Shown here: piece by piece, positions 26,843 through 36,054 of the stretch
How positions within the stretch are numbered: the first letter of the stretch is position 1
Layout: each line of letters opens with the position of its first letter
Source of the DNA: Phycisphaerales bacterium
GTDB lineage: Bacteria; Planctomycetota; Phycisphaerae; Phycisphaerales; SM1A02
NCBI GenBank assembly: GCA_028278245.1
Contig: JANQEQ010000148.1
Span: 1-64,000, forward strand
Reading direction: 5' to 3'
Length of the DNA stretch: 64,000 bases
The notes under the pieces: model-generated
The model's database searches: none
The model's input: the letters and a program-made list of their open reading frames with translations, nothing else
What the model was told of the DNA's origin: nothing
Made by a program: the position numbers and the translations under genes

Positions 26843-28513
26843 TCAATCACATGGACCCCAGAGGCCGAGGATCGCGAAGATGTCGTCGATGTTGACGAAG
26901 CAGTCCTCGGTGAGATCACCGGTACAGAACGGCGGGCAGGGATCGGGACAAGCACCCCACAAGCCAAGCACGGCGAAGATATCGTCGATGTTAACCTGAT
27001 TATCGCCGGTCAGATCGGCCGTGCATAGATCTTCGCATTCATCGGGCACGCCGTTGCCGTTGGTATCCTGGCTTGTACCATTGTAGATATCACAGCCGTC
27101 GGGAACACCGTTATCGTTACAATCATCGTAGCCGAGGTTGTAGTACATGAAATTGCCGACACTGCTGTCCCAGTTGGTCACAAGCATGTCCAGCGAATGA
27201 GAATAGGCGTACTCCACTTCCAGTTCCTGGGTCGGTGCAACATCGACAGTGAGCCAACCCAAATCCCGGCTAAAGGTGTATTCGCTGGAGGCAAGTTCAA
27301 CACCATCGCGCGTAACGCTGATCAGACTCTGAATCGGCTTTTCCGAAAGATAATACAGGCGCTGATTCCCCGTCGGTACAAACTGATCCTGCAGAATCAG
27401 TTCAATACCGCAGGCGGGATCAACATCACCAAACACGATTTTCTCCACCACGCTGGTTCCGGCAGAGTTCCAACTCGGTGAACCGGAAAAACCGGAACCG
27501 TTATTGAGGAAGATACGAGTACGATCCCACCACGCTCCGGTAGCGAGATCCAATAAACCATCAGCATCAACATCTGCCAGCGCGACAGCGGAGCAGTAAC
27601 CGTCGTAATAACTCCAGGAATATGTGGTCTGGAAGAGGCCGGGATCAATGCCGGAGTATTGTTTGAACCGACCGCTACCGCCGGCAAGTTGATTATTGTC
27701 CGCAACGAAAAGATCAGTGTGACCATCCTGATCGACATCACCGGCGGTAAGCATGATTGCATCCTGATTGGGGCTGTCGGTGGTGGTCCACGAAGCGGTG
27801 GTTTCCAGCGTGCCGCCGAGGTTGCGATAGATTAACGTTTCGTTGCCGTTGGCTGCGCCGGCCAGATCCAGCCAGCCGTCTTCATCTGCATCGACCCACA
27901 GCGCACCCTGGTAATGCGTGAGGTCATCCGACTCCCAGCTTGCGGTGGCTTCAAGTGTTCCGCCGACATTGAAGTAGACGTAGTACGGATAGAAGTGTTG
28001 CGGACTATATGCCCAGCCGGTGGCGACGGCGAGATCGGGTCGCCCGTCGTTGTTCGCATCACCAAACGCAACACCAAATGCATTGCCGTCGATATCCGCC
28101 TGCCAGTCAGGTGTTGATGAGAGTGTGCCGGCATTGTTCAGATACACCTTGGCTATGGGAGCGAAGGTGCTGAACTCACCGAGGTGCGCAACCGCGACAT
28201 CCTGCCAGCCGTCACCGTTAACATCGGCAACGTCAAGATGTCCGTTGTACCCGATGTCGTTTGACTGCCAATCGGGAAAAGCGGGGAACACACCGTTGCC
28301 CTGGTTGTAATAGACCACCACGCGCTGTTGGTATATGTCATTACCGTTGGCGACGACAATGTCGAGCCAGCCGTCGTGATCCAGATCAACCAGCGCTGCG
28401 CCCGTGCTGACTTGGGTGTCACCGGATGTCCAGCCCGGTGTCGTGGGGTAAGGTTGGCCAACAGCGGCCTGAGCGATGAAAGCGGTGAGCAGAATGCATG
28501 TGGAGCGGATCAT
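26843..28513 (-). CDS. Secreted FG-GAP/VCBS-repeat protein with dockerin
   Basis: A 556-residue exported protein with a signal peptide (residues 1-19, ending AAVGQ). Multiple FG-GAP/VCBS repeats with calcium-type loops are visible (DLDHDGWLDIVVANG, DVNGDGWQDVAVAHLG, DANNDGRPDLAVATG, DADEDGWLDLAGAAN, DVDADGLLDLATGAW), predicting an integrin-alpha-like beta propeller. A short region with DCNDNGVPDGCD follows, then the dockerin. It ends 25 bases before the RCC1-like gene start, so the two are probably co-transcribed. Confidence 0.87.
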   Translation of the reverse strand: MIRSTCILLTAFIAQAAVGQPYPTTPGWTSGDTQVSTGAALVDLDHDGWLDIVVANGNDIYQQRVVVYYNQGNGVFPAFPDWQSNDIGYNGHLDVADVNGDGWQDVAVAHLGEFSTFAPIAKVYLNNAGTLSSTPDWQADIDGNAFGVAFGDANNDGRPDLAVATGWAYSPQHFYPYYVYFNVGGTLEATASWESDDLTHYQGALWVDADEDGWLDLAGAANGNETLIYRNLGGTLETTASWTTTDSPNQDAIMLTAGDVDQDGHTDLFVADNNQLAGGSGRFKQYSGIDPGLFQTTYSWSYYDGYCSAVALADVDADGLLDLATGAWWDRTRIFLNNGSGFSGSPSWNSAGTSVVEKIVFGDVDPACGIELILQDQFVPTGNQRLYYLSEKPIQSLISVTRDGVELASSEYTFSRDLGWLTVDVAPTQELEVEYAYSHSLDMLVTNWDSSVGNFMYYNLGYDDCNDNGVPDGCDIYNGTSQDTNGNGVPDECEDLCTADLTGDNQVNIDDIFAVLGLWGACPDPCPPFCTGDLTEDCFVNIDDIFAILGLWGPCD

Positions 28514-28672
28514 TTTCTTCCTCCTGGATTAATATGCTGATGGATGTATCTAGATTCTACTGCAAGTGCGCATTGATCCCAGTACAAGTTGCAGGAAATG
28601 GGCAAAATCAGGCAAAACGGCCGAGGCGAATCGCTTTTAGAGTCTGATTATGTTATGCAGATTAGCGGCGTT

Positions 28673-31429
28673 TCAATCTGGGGGGACTTCGCTGTCATGA
28701 TCATCCTGCGTGCCATGCATCGTTTCAAGCAAGCGAGGTGAGAATTTGGCGTAGAGAACTGAGGTTGCCACCATCAGCAGTCCTGATGCGATGAAGGAAA
28801 CGACCCGCCAGATCTGCTCCACCGTGGAAAGGTCGATCAGCAGTACTTTCAGCAATGTGATGCCGAGGAGCGACAAGCCGGCATAGCGCGCAAATCGAGA
28901 TTGCAGGATGAAGCCCAGCACGATGAGCAGCATTCCGTAGAGACTCCAGTACACACTCCAACCTGCCTGCCGCGCCATGGCATCGTCTGCAAAGCCGCGA
29001 TCGATTTCCAGACTCCCCAGCCAGAGTCCGATCAATGCAATCAGCCCGAAGCTGACGGCGCAGAATTGTCTGAGTTGCTCAGCAGCAATCCAATCCCGTT
29101 GGCGCCAATGTTTGCTCAAACGATAGATCAGTGTCAACAGAACAATCAGTAATATTCCAACACCGAATTGAAGATTGAAAATAATCGGAACGGGAATCGG
29201 TTCATGTCGGAACCGCCAGAGGAGCGTATCCGCCACCAGCCACACCATCGCCGCACAAATCACGACAAACCACCCGCTCATGACATACGGCATGAATTTT
29301 CGCCACTGTCCGATGAGCACGATGACCATACCGCCTACTGCCCACAAAGCTGTCCACCAGAGCCCGCGGAGAATGAGCGGTGGATAACGCAGAGTCTCAG
29401 CATATTCCGGTGACAGACGCTCAATGAAACGATCAATCTCAAACGACAGGCCATACAAAATGATGATCGCCGCACTGACCGCCACGGCCGGTATAAGTGC
29501 CGCCCACGAACTGGCTTGAAACACGCCATCATCTGAATGAGCGTTGTTATCGTTTGATGGGAGTGCGGCGTTGTGGGATCGTTCCGCTTTGATCCACCAC
29601 CAACCGCCAATCGCCAGCAATACTGCTAATCCAAACTGCAAATTGAACACAGGCACCATGGCAAATGCATACCACCCCGAATCATTGCGGTGATTGATAG
29701 TATCTAAAAAGATCCATCTCAGTGCGGTGAGCACCAGGATCACCAGCGCAATTTCCCAATAGTGTTGACGAGTTCCCAGGCGATGCAATGAAAGTAATAT
29801 GCCGGCACATAATAGCCAGCTGTATGTCACGACGAGATCTTCGGTTTTCAACATGCAGAGGATCAACCAGCCAGCCACTGTTACACCAGTTAGAAACACC
29901 GGCACCCCACGCCAAAACCAGTTATCACCCAGCCGTAAACGAAATGCCATAACGAGCGAAGTGAGAATCGCAATAATTGACAGGATGCAAAAGCCATCAA
30001 TATCAACTGTCCCGATTGTCCAAATGACAGTCTCGAGTGGGGATGACATCAATCCGGATTCAATCAGGAATCCCAGCAGAAAAAGATGAACTGCAGCTAC
30101 GCCCCACACAACGAGTCCAAAGACGTCAATCACACGCGAAGGCAGGCGGCGGCCGATCTCTACTGATCCCAAGGCAATGACGAGCCAGCCAATCGCCTGG
30201 CCGACATCTTCAAACTGTAGTGCGATCGCCACGGCGAGCAGGATGCCGAATTGCGCCCACAGCGCCATTGCCAGCTTGTCCATGGCCGTTCGCAATGGAC
30301 CGCGCAAGACATCAATGCCCGAACCGAACTGCAGTGCCGCCACGGCACTTAATACGCCAACACAAACAGTGAATACCCCCAGCCAGTCAAATTCGGCAGT
30401 CGGTTTTACCTCCCCTAACACCCAGCATCCACAAAAAACATAACCTGCCGTTGCCAGCAAGGTCATGATGACATTTCCAATAGCAGATTGACGTCTCAGC
30501 GCGGCCCAGATTGATTCGGTCAGCACCATGACCCACCATACACTCATGAAAAATATTGCCATCGTCCAATGATCTTCCCCACGTTCCACTACCCAGATAA
30601 AGCCCAGTATTGCCTGGCCGCCCAAGGCAACATAGCGCAAGGGACGAAATGCTTTGCGCCGAAGAGCAGATAATCCCAGCGCAATAACGAACAGGATAGT
30701 GAGGTAACACAACAATTCGATGTCGCGCCCGGTTTGCCCGTGCAGCAGAATGGGAACGAGGTAACCACCTATCAGAGATATCACGCCGATGGTTAGAAAA
30801 CGGGTACGGAAAGTAATAGCAAATCCAATAAATGCCACCAGTCCCATCAAGGCAAAGGCGCCGATTTCTGAGAACAACTCAAAATATCTGAAGGAGGCAT
30901 ACGCATCTAGGTAAAGCATGCCCAAGCCAGCCCCGAATAATCCAGCCGATGCGACATGCCCCACTCTACGTAGTGCGACTTCACCAGCAATGAGCAACAG
31001 TACGCCAAATCCTGCAATTAACAGGCAGCGCAGAGCAGGTGTCATTCTGCCCCACCAGCCAGCATCGTAACCTAGTTTGATGATGAACCCGCCGCCGATG
31101 ACGATCACAATTGCACCGATCCATCCCAGCCATTTACCACCGATGAGCATTTCAAGTGATTTCTTCGGTACTTCATTCTGCGCTGAGGAAACCGGTTGGA
31201 TTGGTCGCGTGGGGTGGCTTACAGGAGGAGCAATTGGTGGGGGAGTTATCGGAGGTTGTGCGGGACGTGGTGTAGTCGGTTGTACAGGAGGTGGGATAGG
31301 TTTTGAATTGGGTTTTGTGGGAGGTGCGGGTGGTGGTGTGTGCGGTGGGGGGATGCCTAATCGAGTTTCGATGCGCTTAAGTCGTTCTTCAAGCTGCTGT
31401 AACCGTTTACTGATGTCATCATTCGCCAC
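28673..31429 (-). CDS. DUF2339 family large polytopic membrane protein
   Basis: A 918-residue protein. An N-terminal coiled coil (LQQLEERLKRIETRLG) and a Pro-rich linker (about residues 25-90) precede some twenty or more transmembrane helices, starting with WLGWIGAIVIVIGGGFIIKLG. This layout is that of DUF2339 proteins. Their function is unproven; they are sometimes linked to cell-envelope processes. The gene stands alone on the minus strand. Confidence 0.85.
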   Translation of the reverse strand: MANDDISKRLQQLEERLKRIETRLGIPPPHTPPPAPPTKPNSKPIPPPVQPTTPRPAQPPITPPPIAPPVSHPTRPIQPVSSAQNEVPKKSLEMLIGGKWLGWIGAIVIVIGGGFIIKLGYDAGWWGRMTPALRCLLIAGFGVLLLIAGEVALRRVGHVASAGLFGAGLGMLYLDAYASFRYFELFSEIGAFALMGLVAFIGFAITFRTRFLTIGVISLIGGYLVPILLHGQTGRDIELLCYLTILFVIALGLSALRRKAFRPLRYVALGGQAILGFIWVVERGEDHWTMAIFFMSVWWVMVLTESIWAALRRQSAIGNVIMTLLATAGYVFCGCWVLGEVKPTAEFDWLGVFTVCVGVLSAVAALQFGSGIDVLRGPLRTAMDKLAMALWAQFGILLAVAIALQFEDVGQAIGWLVIALGSVEIGRRLPSRVIDVFGLVVWGVAAVHLFLLGFLIESGLMSSPLETVIWTIGTVDIDGFCILSIIAILTSLVMAFRLRLGDNWFWRGVPVFLTGVTVAGWLILCMLKTEDLVVTYSWLLCAGILLSLHRLGTRQHYWEIALVILVLTALRWIFLDTINHRNDSGWYAFAMVPVFNLQFGLAVLLAIGGWWWIKAERSHNAALPSNDNNAHSDDGVFQASSWAALIPAVAVSAAIIILYGLSFEIDRFIERLSPEYAETLRYPPLILRGLWWTALWAVGGMVIVLIGQWRKFMPYVMSGWFVVICAAMVWLVADTLLWRFRHEPIPVPIIFNLQFGVGILLIVLLTLIYRLSKHWRQRDWIAAEQLRQFCAVSFGLIALIGLWLGSLEIDRGFADDAMARQAGWSVYWSLYGMLLIVLGFILQSRFARYAGLSLLGITLLKVLLIDLSTVEQIWRVVSFIASGLLMVATSVLYAKFSPRLLETMHGTQDDHDSEVPPD

Positions 31430-31595
31430 GGTTAGACTCCCACTGTTGAGGTTACTATAACATCATTAACCAGGGGGTGTGGCAACCAGCGGATTACCCG
31501 CGCACCCTTGCCTCTTGTATCAGCAGAATGAGCGTTGGGAATGCACAATTAGATGAAGAGAACTTCCTCTCAGCATGTCATCAATTCTGACATCA

Positions 31596-32867
31596 TCAGT
31601 TCAATTGTGATACTGAGGGGATCACCGGCTGGAGCCAGGCACATTCCAAATCACCGGCTGCATGAGGGTTGGGATGGGTCCTTGATGAGAAAACCTTCGC
31701 ACGTACATACAGTTCATCACCAACGAAATCGTATCGAGCGGGATTCTCTGTTGTTTCAAAAAATATCTGTCCGGGTTCCTCGAATCCCTCTGCCTTGCGT
31801 CGCGTACCGATGAACTGCGTGGTGTAAGTGACGTCCGGTTCAGGGCTGATGTGGACTTCGTAATGTGTTGCAACGGTGTTGATAACTTTGATTTCTACAC
31901 CGCTTGATGCATAGAAGTCGCCGCGGCGCATGGCTTTGATTATTGCCTCCGGGGTGAGTTCTTCTGCCCGCACGACGATCCAGCCCCGTCCCGTATTGGC
32001 CAGGGTAGGTTTAATCTCGTGATAGTGGTGCGCATCATCTGTCGCCAGACCAAACAGCAAGCCCAGGTCAAACTGAGTCAATCGCAACGTCAAGGCGATA
32101 TCCCACATCTGATCTGTAGATAAGTGTTCCGCATCACCATTGTTATGAACCTGAGGATGTCCGTTGTACACCTCGAAAAAACGTTCCCCGCGTATCGAGG
32201 CAATATCTTCTGCGGTGATCGCCCAACCGCAGTTCGGGTGGTTCACGTGAGCCAGTACCGGCTGATTCAGTTTCCGTCCCTGCTCGATCACGGCATCAAT
32301 ATTACGTTGCAACGTATCACGAACACTCGTGCCCCCCTGCGGTTTGATCAGTTCGGAAAGGTTGATGCCATTGATATGGACTGGGTGGTTTTCAAAACTA
32401 TCTGTAATCTCCTCTCCCGAGATAAATATGAACTCGCCGGGTGTTTCAAAATACTCACGCAGCTCATGCAGGGTCTTGAGACGCATGAGGGTGTGTTTAT
32501 CAGCTTGATTCAATTCAACCCACTTCTCGCCGAAGCGCTGTTTTATTTCTTCAACATGTTGCGGTTTGAGTCGCCCTTTTTCTTCGATGGGCCAGTAACG
32601 CAAGCCGGCTGACATAACGTTGTGATCCGAGAGGACAAGGAAGTGATAACCGTGTGACCGATACCAGTCGGCCACCATCTCGGGCGCACCATCACCGTCA
32701 CTCCAAAGCGTATGCGTGTGGGTGTTACCTTTAAACCAGCGTAGATGATCAGGCGATTGTGATGTTGCAGGAGGGTTGCCATCCGCATAAAGACCTGCTG
32801 CCAGTGCGATCAATATACAGAAGGCGATTCCGTATATGGTGGATCCTGATTTTTTCAACGTATGCAT
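31596..32867 (-). CDS. Exported PHP-domain phosphoesterase-like protein
   Basis: A 423-residue protein with an N-terminal signal (about residues 10-29). The PHP metal-binding motifs are present: GNTHTHTLWSDG near residue 50, FLVLSDHN, a middle ISGEEITD, VLAHVNHPNCGW and a late ATDDAHHY. PHP domains hydrolyse phosphoesters with a cluster of metals. A well-placed AGGAG precedes the ATG. The gene overlaps the HAD gene upstream by 13 bases, so the two are co-translated; a shared role in sugar-phosphate use is possible but not shown. Confidence 0.82.
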   Translation of the reverse strand: MHTLKKSGSTIYGIAFCILIALAAGLYADGNPPATSQSPDHLRWFKGNTHTHTLWSDGDGAPEMVADWYRSHGYHFLVLSDHNVMSAGLRYWPIEEKGRLKPQHVEEIKQRFGEKWVELNQADKHTLMRLKTLHELREYFETPGEFIFISGEEITDSFENHPVHINGINLSELIKPQGGTSVRDTLQRNIDAVIEQGRKLNQPVLAHVNHPNCGWAITAEDIASIRGERFFEVYNGHPQVHNNGDAEHLSTDQMWDIALTLRLTQFDLGLLFGLATDDAHHYHEIKPTLANTGRGWIVVRAEELTPEAIIKAMRRGDFYASSGVEIKVINTVATHYEVHISPEPDVTYTTQFIGTRRKAEGFEEPGQIFFETTENPARYDFVGDELYVRAKVFSSRTHPNPHAAGDLECAWLQPVIPSVSQLN

Positions 32868-33466
32868 CGAGTTACTCCTATCCGCTCATACTGATGTATG
32901 ACAACGTGCATTCCAGCCCGGTGTGCTGCTTCAACGCCAGCGGGCGCATCTTCCACAACCAGGCAATCTGCCGGAGAGACATTCAAGCGTTCCGCAGCCA
33001 ACAGAAAGCCCTGGGGATCCGGTTTGCTGCGGGTGACATCACAACCGTCAACCACCAGATCAAATGCATCAATAAGACCTGTTTCCTTCAGTACGACTCG
33101 GGCATTGCAACTGGCCGACACAACAGCAGAGAGGATGGATTGGCGGTTCAGTTCATCAAGAAGAACCCATACATCCGGAGAGACAGCGCTTGGTGTTAGA
33201 GTTTCCAGAAAACTGCAGTAGAGAGCATTCTTGAATTCGAGCATCTCCCGGATTTCACTTTCGCTATAGGAACGATCAATGCCCTGAAGCATGATCTCCA
33301 ATGAATGTCTGCGTGAGACGCCGCGCAGATGTTGATTGATCTCATCGTCAAATGGAATACATTCGCGCTGAGCCAATGCGCTCCACGCCTGATAGTGCAA
33401 ATGATCGGTTGCGACAAGCACGCCATCCAGATCGAACAGCACCGCTTTGATGATATGTTCTGACAC
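32855..33466 (-). CDS. Beta-phosphoglucomutase-like HAD hydrolase
   Basis: A 203-residue cytosolic HAD enzyme with motif I FDLDGVLVATD, an alpha cap of the phosphoglucomutase type (HYQAWSALAQ, LRGVSRRHSLE), motif II (VVSAS), a motif III region (RSKPDP) and motif IV (VVEDAPAGVEAA). The family interconverts beta-glucose 1- and 6-phosphate; a phosphatase role is possible. GTG 33466 is preferred over the longer frame from 33532 because the longer start lies inside the terminator hairpin of the upstream gene. Co-translated with the PHP protein. Confidence 0.8.
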   Translation of the reverse strand: MSEHIIKAVLFDLDGVLVATDHLHYQAWSALAQRECIPFDDEINQHLRGVSRRHSLEIMLQGIDRSYSESEIREMLEFKNALYCSFLETLTPSAVSPDVWVLLDELNRQSILSAVVSASCNARVVLKETGLIDAFDLVVDGCDVTRSKPDPQGFLLAAERLNVSPADCLVVEDAPAGVEAAHRAGMHVVIHQYERIGVTRCIR

Positions 33467-33509
33467 AGTTTGCAGGACTAGGCAGTCAATCACGGATATC
33501 GCTCCAAAG

Positions 33510-33542
33510 AAAAACCCGTACAATGTTTTCACAGTGTACGGG
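33510..33542 (-). terminator. Rho-independent terminator
   Basis: Read on the minus strand: CCCGTACA, a 12-base loop, TGTACGGG, then TTTTTCTTT. It lies 35 bases after the stop of the 33577 dockerin gene and separates it from the HAD gene. Confidence 0.85.
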
Positions 33543-33576
33543 ATTCTTCTCGATATTCTAGTTTATGAACTAGCTA

Positions 33577-34377
33577 TCAATGACATGGTCCCCACTCTCC
33601 GAGAATGTGGAAAATGTCATCAATGTTGACCACACAATCGTCCGTGAGATCACCGGGGCAATGCGGTGGACAGGGATCAGGGCAGGCTCCCCATAAACCA
33701 AGTACGGCAAAAACGTCATCAATATTGACGGTTTCATCACCGGTTAGATCAGCATGACAATGCTCTGGGGCAAGATTTTCTTCCACCCAATGAATCGCGG
33801 CTTCATGCTCCGTTTCCTCCTCCTGGTAATTGAAAACAATCCAGAATGGTTCGGAGTTTTCAACCAGGGGATCGGTTGAGTACATTTCCAGATTCAGTAA
33901 ATACACCCCGATATCAGGCGAATTCCCACTACCCAGCAACAGGAAGTTGAGATGACGGTGAAAACCACCGTCGGGCTGAACCGCAATGTCAAAGCCCTGA
34001 ATAGGATCATCCCCGACTACGAATTCCAGTGTTTCAAAACTGATTTGCAGGGTTTCGCCGCCGGTAGGTTCAAAACCATTTCCGTTCCAAACCTGAAATC
34101 CAGCCACAGCGTTCCAGCCCAGGCGAGTATCAGGATTAAAGGTTCCAGGCTCTGAATCAAAACCGGGCTCGTCAGTAAACTCCGGTATGCCGGTTTCTCC
34201 AAACTCCGACCCGAATACATAAACGGGTGAGGTAACACCTTCCTCGACTAAGCCAGTTTCAATATGATCATCGACAACCTGAAGAAACACGTCGCCATGA
34301 TGATGTTGCGCCATGAGCGGTAAATTGAATAAAAGAACAACGATTAAACATAGTAATAAATTGGATTTATATTTCAT
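33577..34377 (-). CDS. Secreted protein of unknown function with dockerin, in His-rich/prepilin unit
   Basis: A 266-residue exported protein with a signal peptide (residues 1-23, ending LMAQ) and an immediate HHHGD. The central region has DEPGFDSEPGTF, LGWNAVAGFQVWNG, a FHRHLNFLLL stretch and YLLNLEMYS, a beta-rich pattern I associate with exported proteins carrying different sorting signals in several phyla; no activity is known. The last 60 residues are the dockerin. The gene starts 18 bases after a prepilin-like gene ends, and a His-rich protein gene lies just upstream of that. Confidence 0.75.
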   Translation of the reverse strand: MKYKSNLLLCLIVVLLFNLPLMAQHHHGDVFLQVVDDHIETGLVEEGVTSPVYVFGSEFGETGIPEFTDEPGFDSEPGTFNPDTRLGWNAVAGFQVWNGNGFEPTGGETLQISFETLEFVVGDDPIQGFDIAVQPDGGFHRHLNFLLLGSGNSPDIGVYLLNLEMYSTDPLVENSEPFWIVFNYQEEETEHEAAIHWVEENLAPEHCHADLTGDETVNIDDVFAVLGLWGACPDPCPPHCPGDLTDDCVVNIDDIFHILGEWGPCH

Positions 34378-34395
34378 TTATCAAACCTTTGAATG

Positions 34396-35196
34396 TTAAT
34401 TATCTGAATGAAGAACAACCAGAGCGGCGGATTTCGGATTGAAACGGTTGCGCTCTAGATTAAGATAAACCTCACTGAAATGAAGTGTCTCGGTATGGCC
34501 ATCGACAAATCCGTAGTTTGAGGCAGAAGTCCAGAGTGCTTCCCGGCCACGAGCAGCGTTAGTCTGCATTTGACTGGCGGACCTTAACGGCGGGGCATCG
34601 GGTAGCGTGTCACTGATCCACCACGTTTCAACATGTACATGATCGGATCCGGCGTATTCACCTTCAAATGCCATGTGAAGAAAGTGAACTGTCATTGCCT
34701 GATTGGTAATTTTGCTGAGTCGATCGGTAACCTGGGTGGGATCAATCGCAGCTGCCGGCGAGTAATTACGTGACAGGTAGTTATTCCAGCCGTAACTTGT
34801 TTGACGGAAACGATCGGTAGAACCCGGAATAGGTACGCCTTGTCCGCCGTCTTCTTCCGCCCAGTGCAGGCTTTCATCAAGTGGTGATCGAACCACAAGT
34901 TTGTTGTCGTAATACTCTTCCAGCGTATTGATCCAGGCAAATTCCTCATTGCCTGATCCACCGTGCGACAAACCGGCATCGGCAAAATAATCACGGTGAT
35001 CAGTTGCATAAGCGGCATGTGCCTGCTGTAGGCCCCTGAGCTGTAAAAGATCCTTGGCTATTCGGCCTCGCTGTGCCAATCCCGACAGCGCTGGAACGAG
35101 AAGAGACATAATCAGAGCAATTACTGCAATCACAACGAGTAATTCGATCAAACTGAATGCAAACGTATGATGTTTAGATTGTGTTTCAAAATACAT
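34396..35196 (-). CDS. Type IV prepilin-like/DUF1559-like protein
   Basis: A 267-residue protein with a classical N-terminal methylation motif: FSLIELLVVIAVIALIMSLL at about residues 14-33. After the helix comes an alpha/beta domain ending in FVDGHTETLHF, the FxDGH block typical of planctomycete prepilin-like proteins. ATG 35196 has CGGAG eight bases upstream; longer in-frame starts add unlikely sequence. Such proteins are processed by prepilin peptidase and form pseudopili or surface proteins. It is the first of a pair with the dockerin protein. Confidence 0.85.
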   Translation of the reverse strand: MYFETQSKHHTFAFSLIELLVVIAVIALIMSLLVPALSGLAQRGRIAKDLLQLRGLQQAHAAYATDHRDYFADAGLSHGGSGNEEFAWINTLEEYYDNKLVVRSPLDESLHWAEEDGGQGVPIPGSTDRFRQTSYGWNNYLSRNYSPAAAIDPTQVTDRLSKITNQAMTVHFLHMAFEGEYAGSDHVHVETWWISDTLPDAPPLRSASQMQTNAARGREALWTSASNYGFVDGHTETLHFSEVYLNLERNRFNPKSAALVVLHSDN

Positions 35197-35395
35197 CAGA
35201 CATACTCCGGCCAGTACTGATCCTGACTCATACTGATCAATACGAAATTGAAGTAGTGCAATTACAATAAAATGCATCGCATCTTCCGATATCTTCATGC
35301 ATCCTGCGCAAAATCGACTGCGCATTTCCACTGGTGGCTTCTTGCCTAGAGTGGATTTGGACGGGCAGATATCAGATTGCTTGCGATCAGGGGAG

Positions 35396-35746
35396 TTACG
35401 GTGGTCCCCGAATATACCGGACCGACTGACGATCAATCTGCAGTACCGAACAAGCCGGCAAGGGCGTTACAAAAACCAGAGCTTCGATAGCAGGGGGGAG
35501 TGGAGTATAAAGTGCTACGTACTTGTGAGACGCGACTGCACAGTATGAGCAATCATCGTTGTCATCGTGGTTTTGATGATGATGTTGATCACAGGTGTTA
35601 TCCTGCTCTGAATTCTCACATGGATGATGAGCAGCCACCTCTGCACTGTGGTGCATCCATGTATGGTGAACCGCAGGGAAAAGACTCTGCAGCCCCACCA
35701 TCATGCACAGGAAAATGAGTAACTGTGTTGGTCGGTACCTGATCAT
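35396..35746 (-). CDS. Small His-rich exported protein (DUF2946-like), putative metal binding
   Basis: A 116-residue protein with an N-terminal hydrophobic signal or anchor (LLIFLCMMVGLQSLFPA). A His/Asp/Cys-rich stretch follows (HHTWMHHSAEVAAHH, then CDQHHHQNHDDNDDCSYC) and the end is IRGPP. The CxxC-like cysteines, histidine clusters and terminal PP resemble small proteins found with copper or zinc genes. Metal binding is inferred from composition. It is the first gene of a same-strand series with the prepilin and dockerin protein, though 199 bases separate it from the prepilin. Confidence 0.6.
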   Translation of the reverse strand: MIRYRPTQLLIFLCMMVGLQSLFPAVHHTWMHHSAEVAAHHPCENSEQDNTCDQHHHQNHDDNDDCSYCAVASHKYVALYTPLPPAIEALVFVTPLPACSVLQIDRQSVRYIRGPP

Positions 35747-36054
35747 CTGAACAGCATGATAGCGGGGCGAACTCTGGTGTAAAAACAAATTTTCACTCAT
35801 TGGCCGATATGAGTGCCATCCAGCGAAAGTTCTCTCACACCATACCCCCGGCAAATCGTATCACACTTTCAATAATAAGTTTATGACAATATCCGATATC
35901 TGCCAAACCCTGTTAGAAGCCTTGAATTGGCGCATCTATTCTGTACCATGACGTGCACAATTACCTTGAAATGTGCGTACAAAGACAATCACGCTACCCA
36001 GGAATGATCTACAGCGTGTGAGCGATTCAGTCACCATCACCATGAGGGATTTCA
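35747..36054. other. Divergent spacer between His-rich protein and MoxR operons
   Basis: This 308-base region must carry the promoters of both flanking units. No clear -10/-35 pair, Fur/Zur box or riboswitch was recognised by eye. Confidence 0.4.

Noticed and set aside
32855-33532. Longer start for the HAD gene at 33532
   Set aside because: It lies within a strong terminator hairpin of the upstream gene and has no ribosome binding site.
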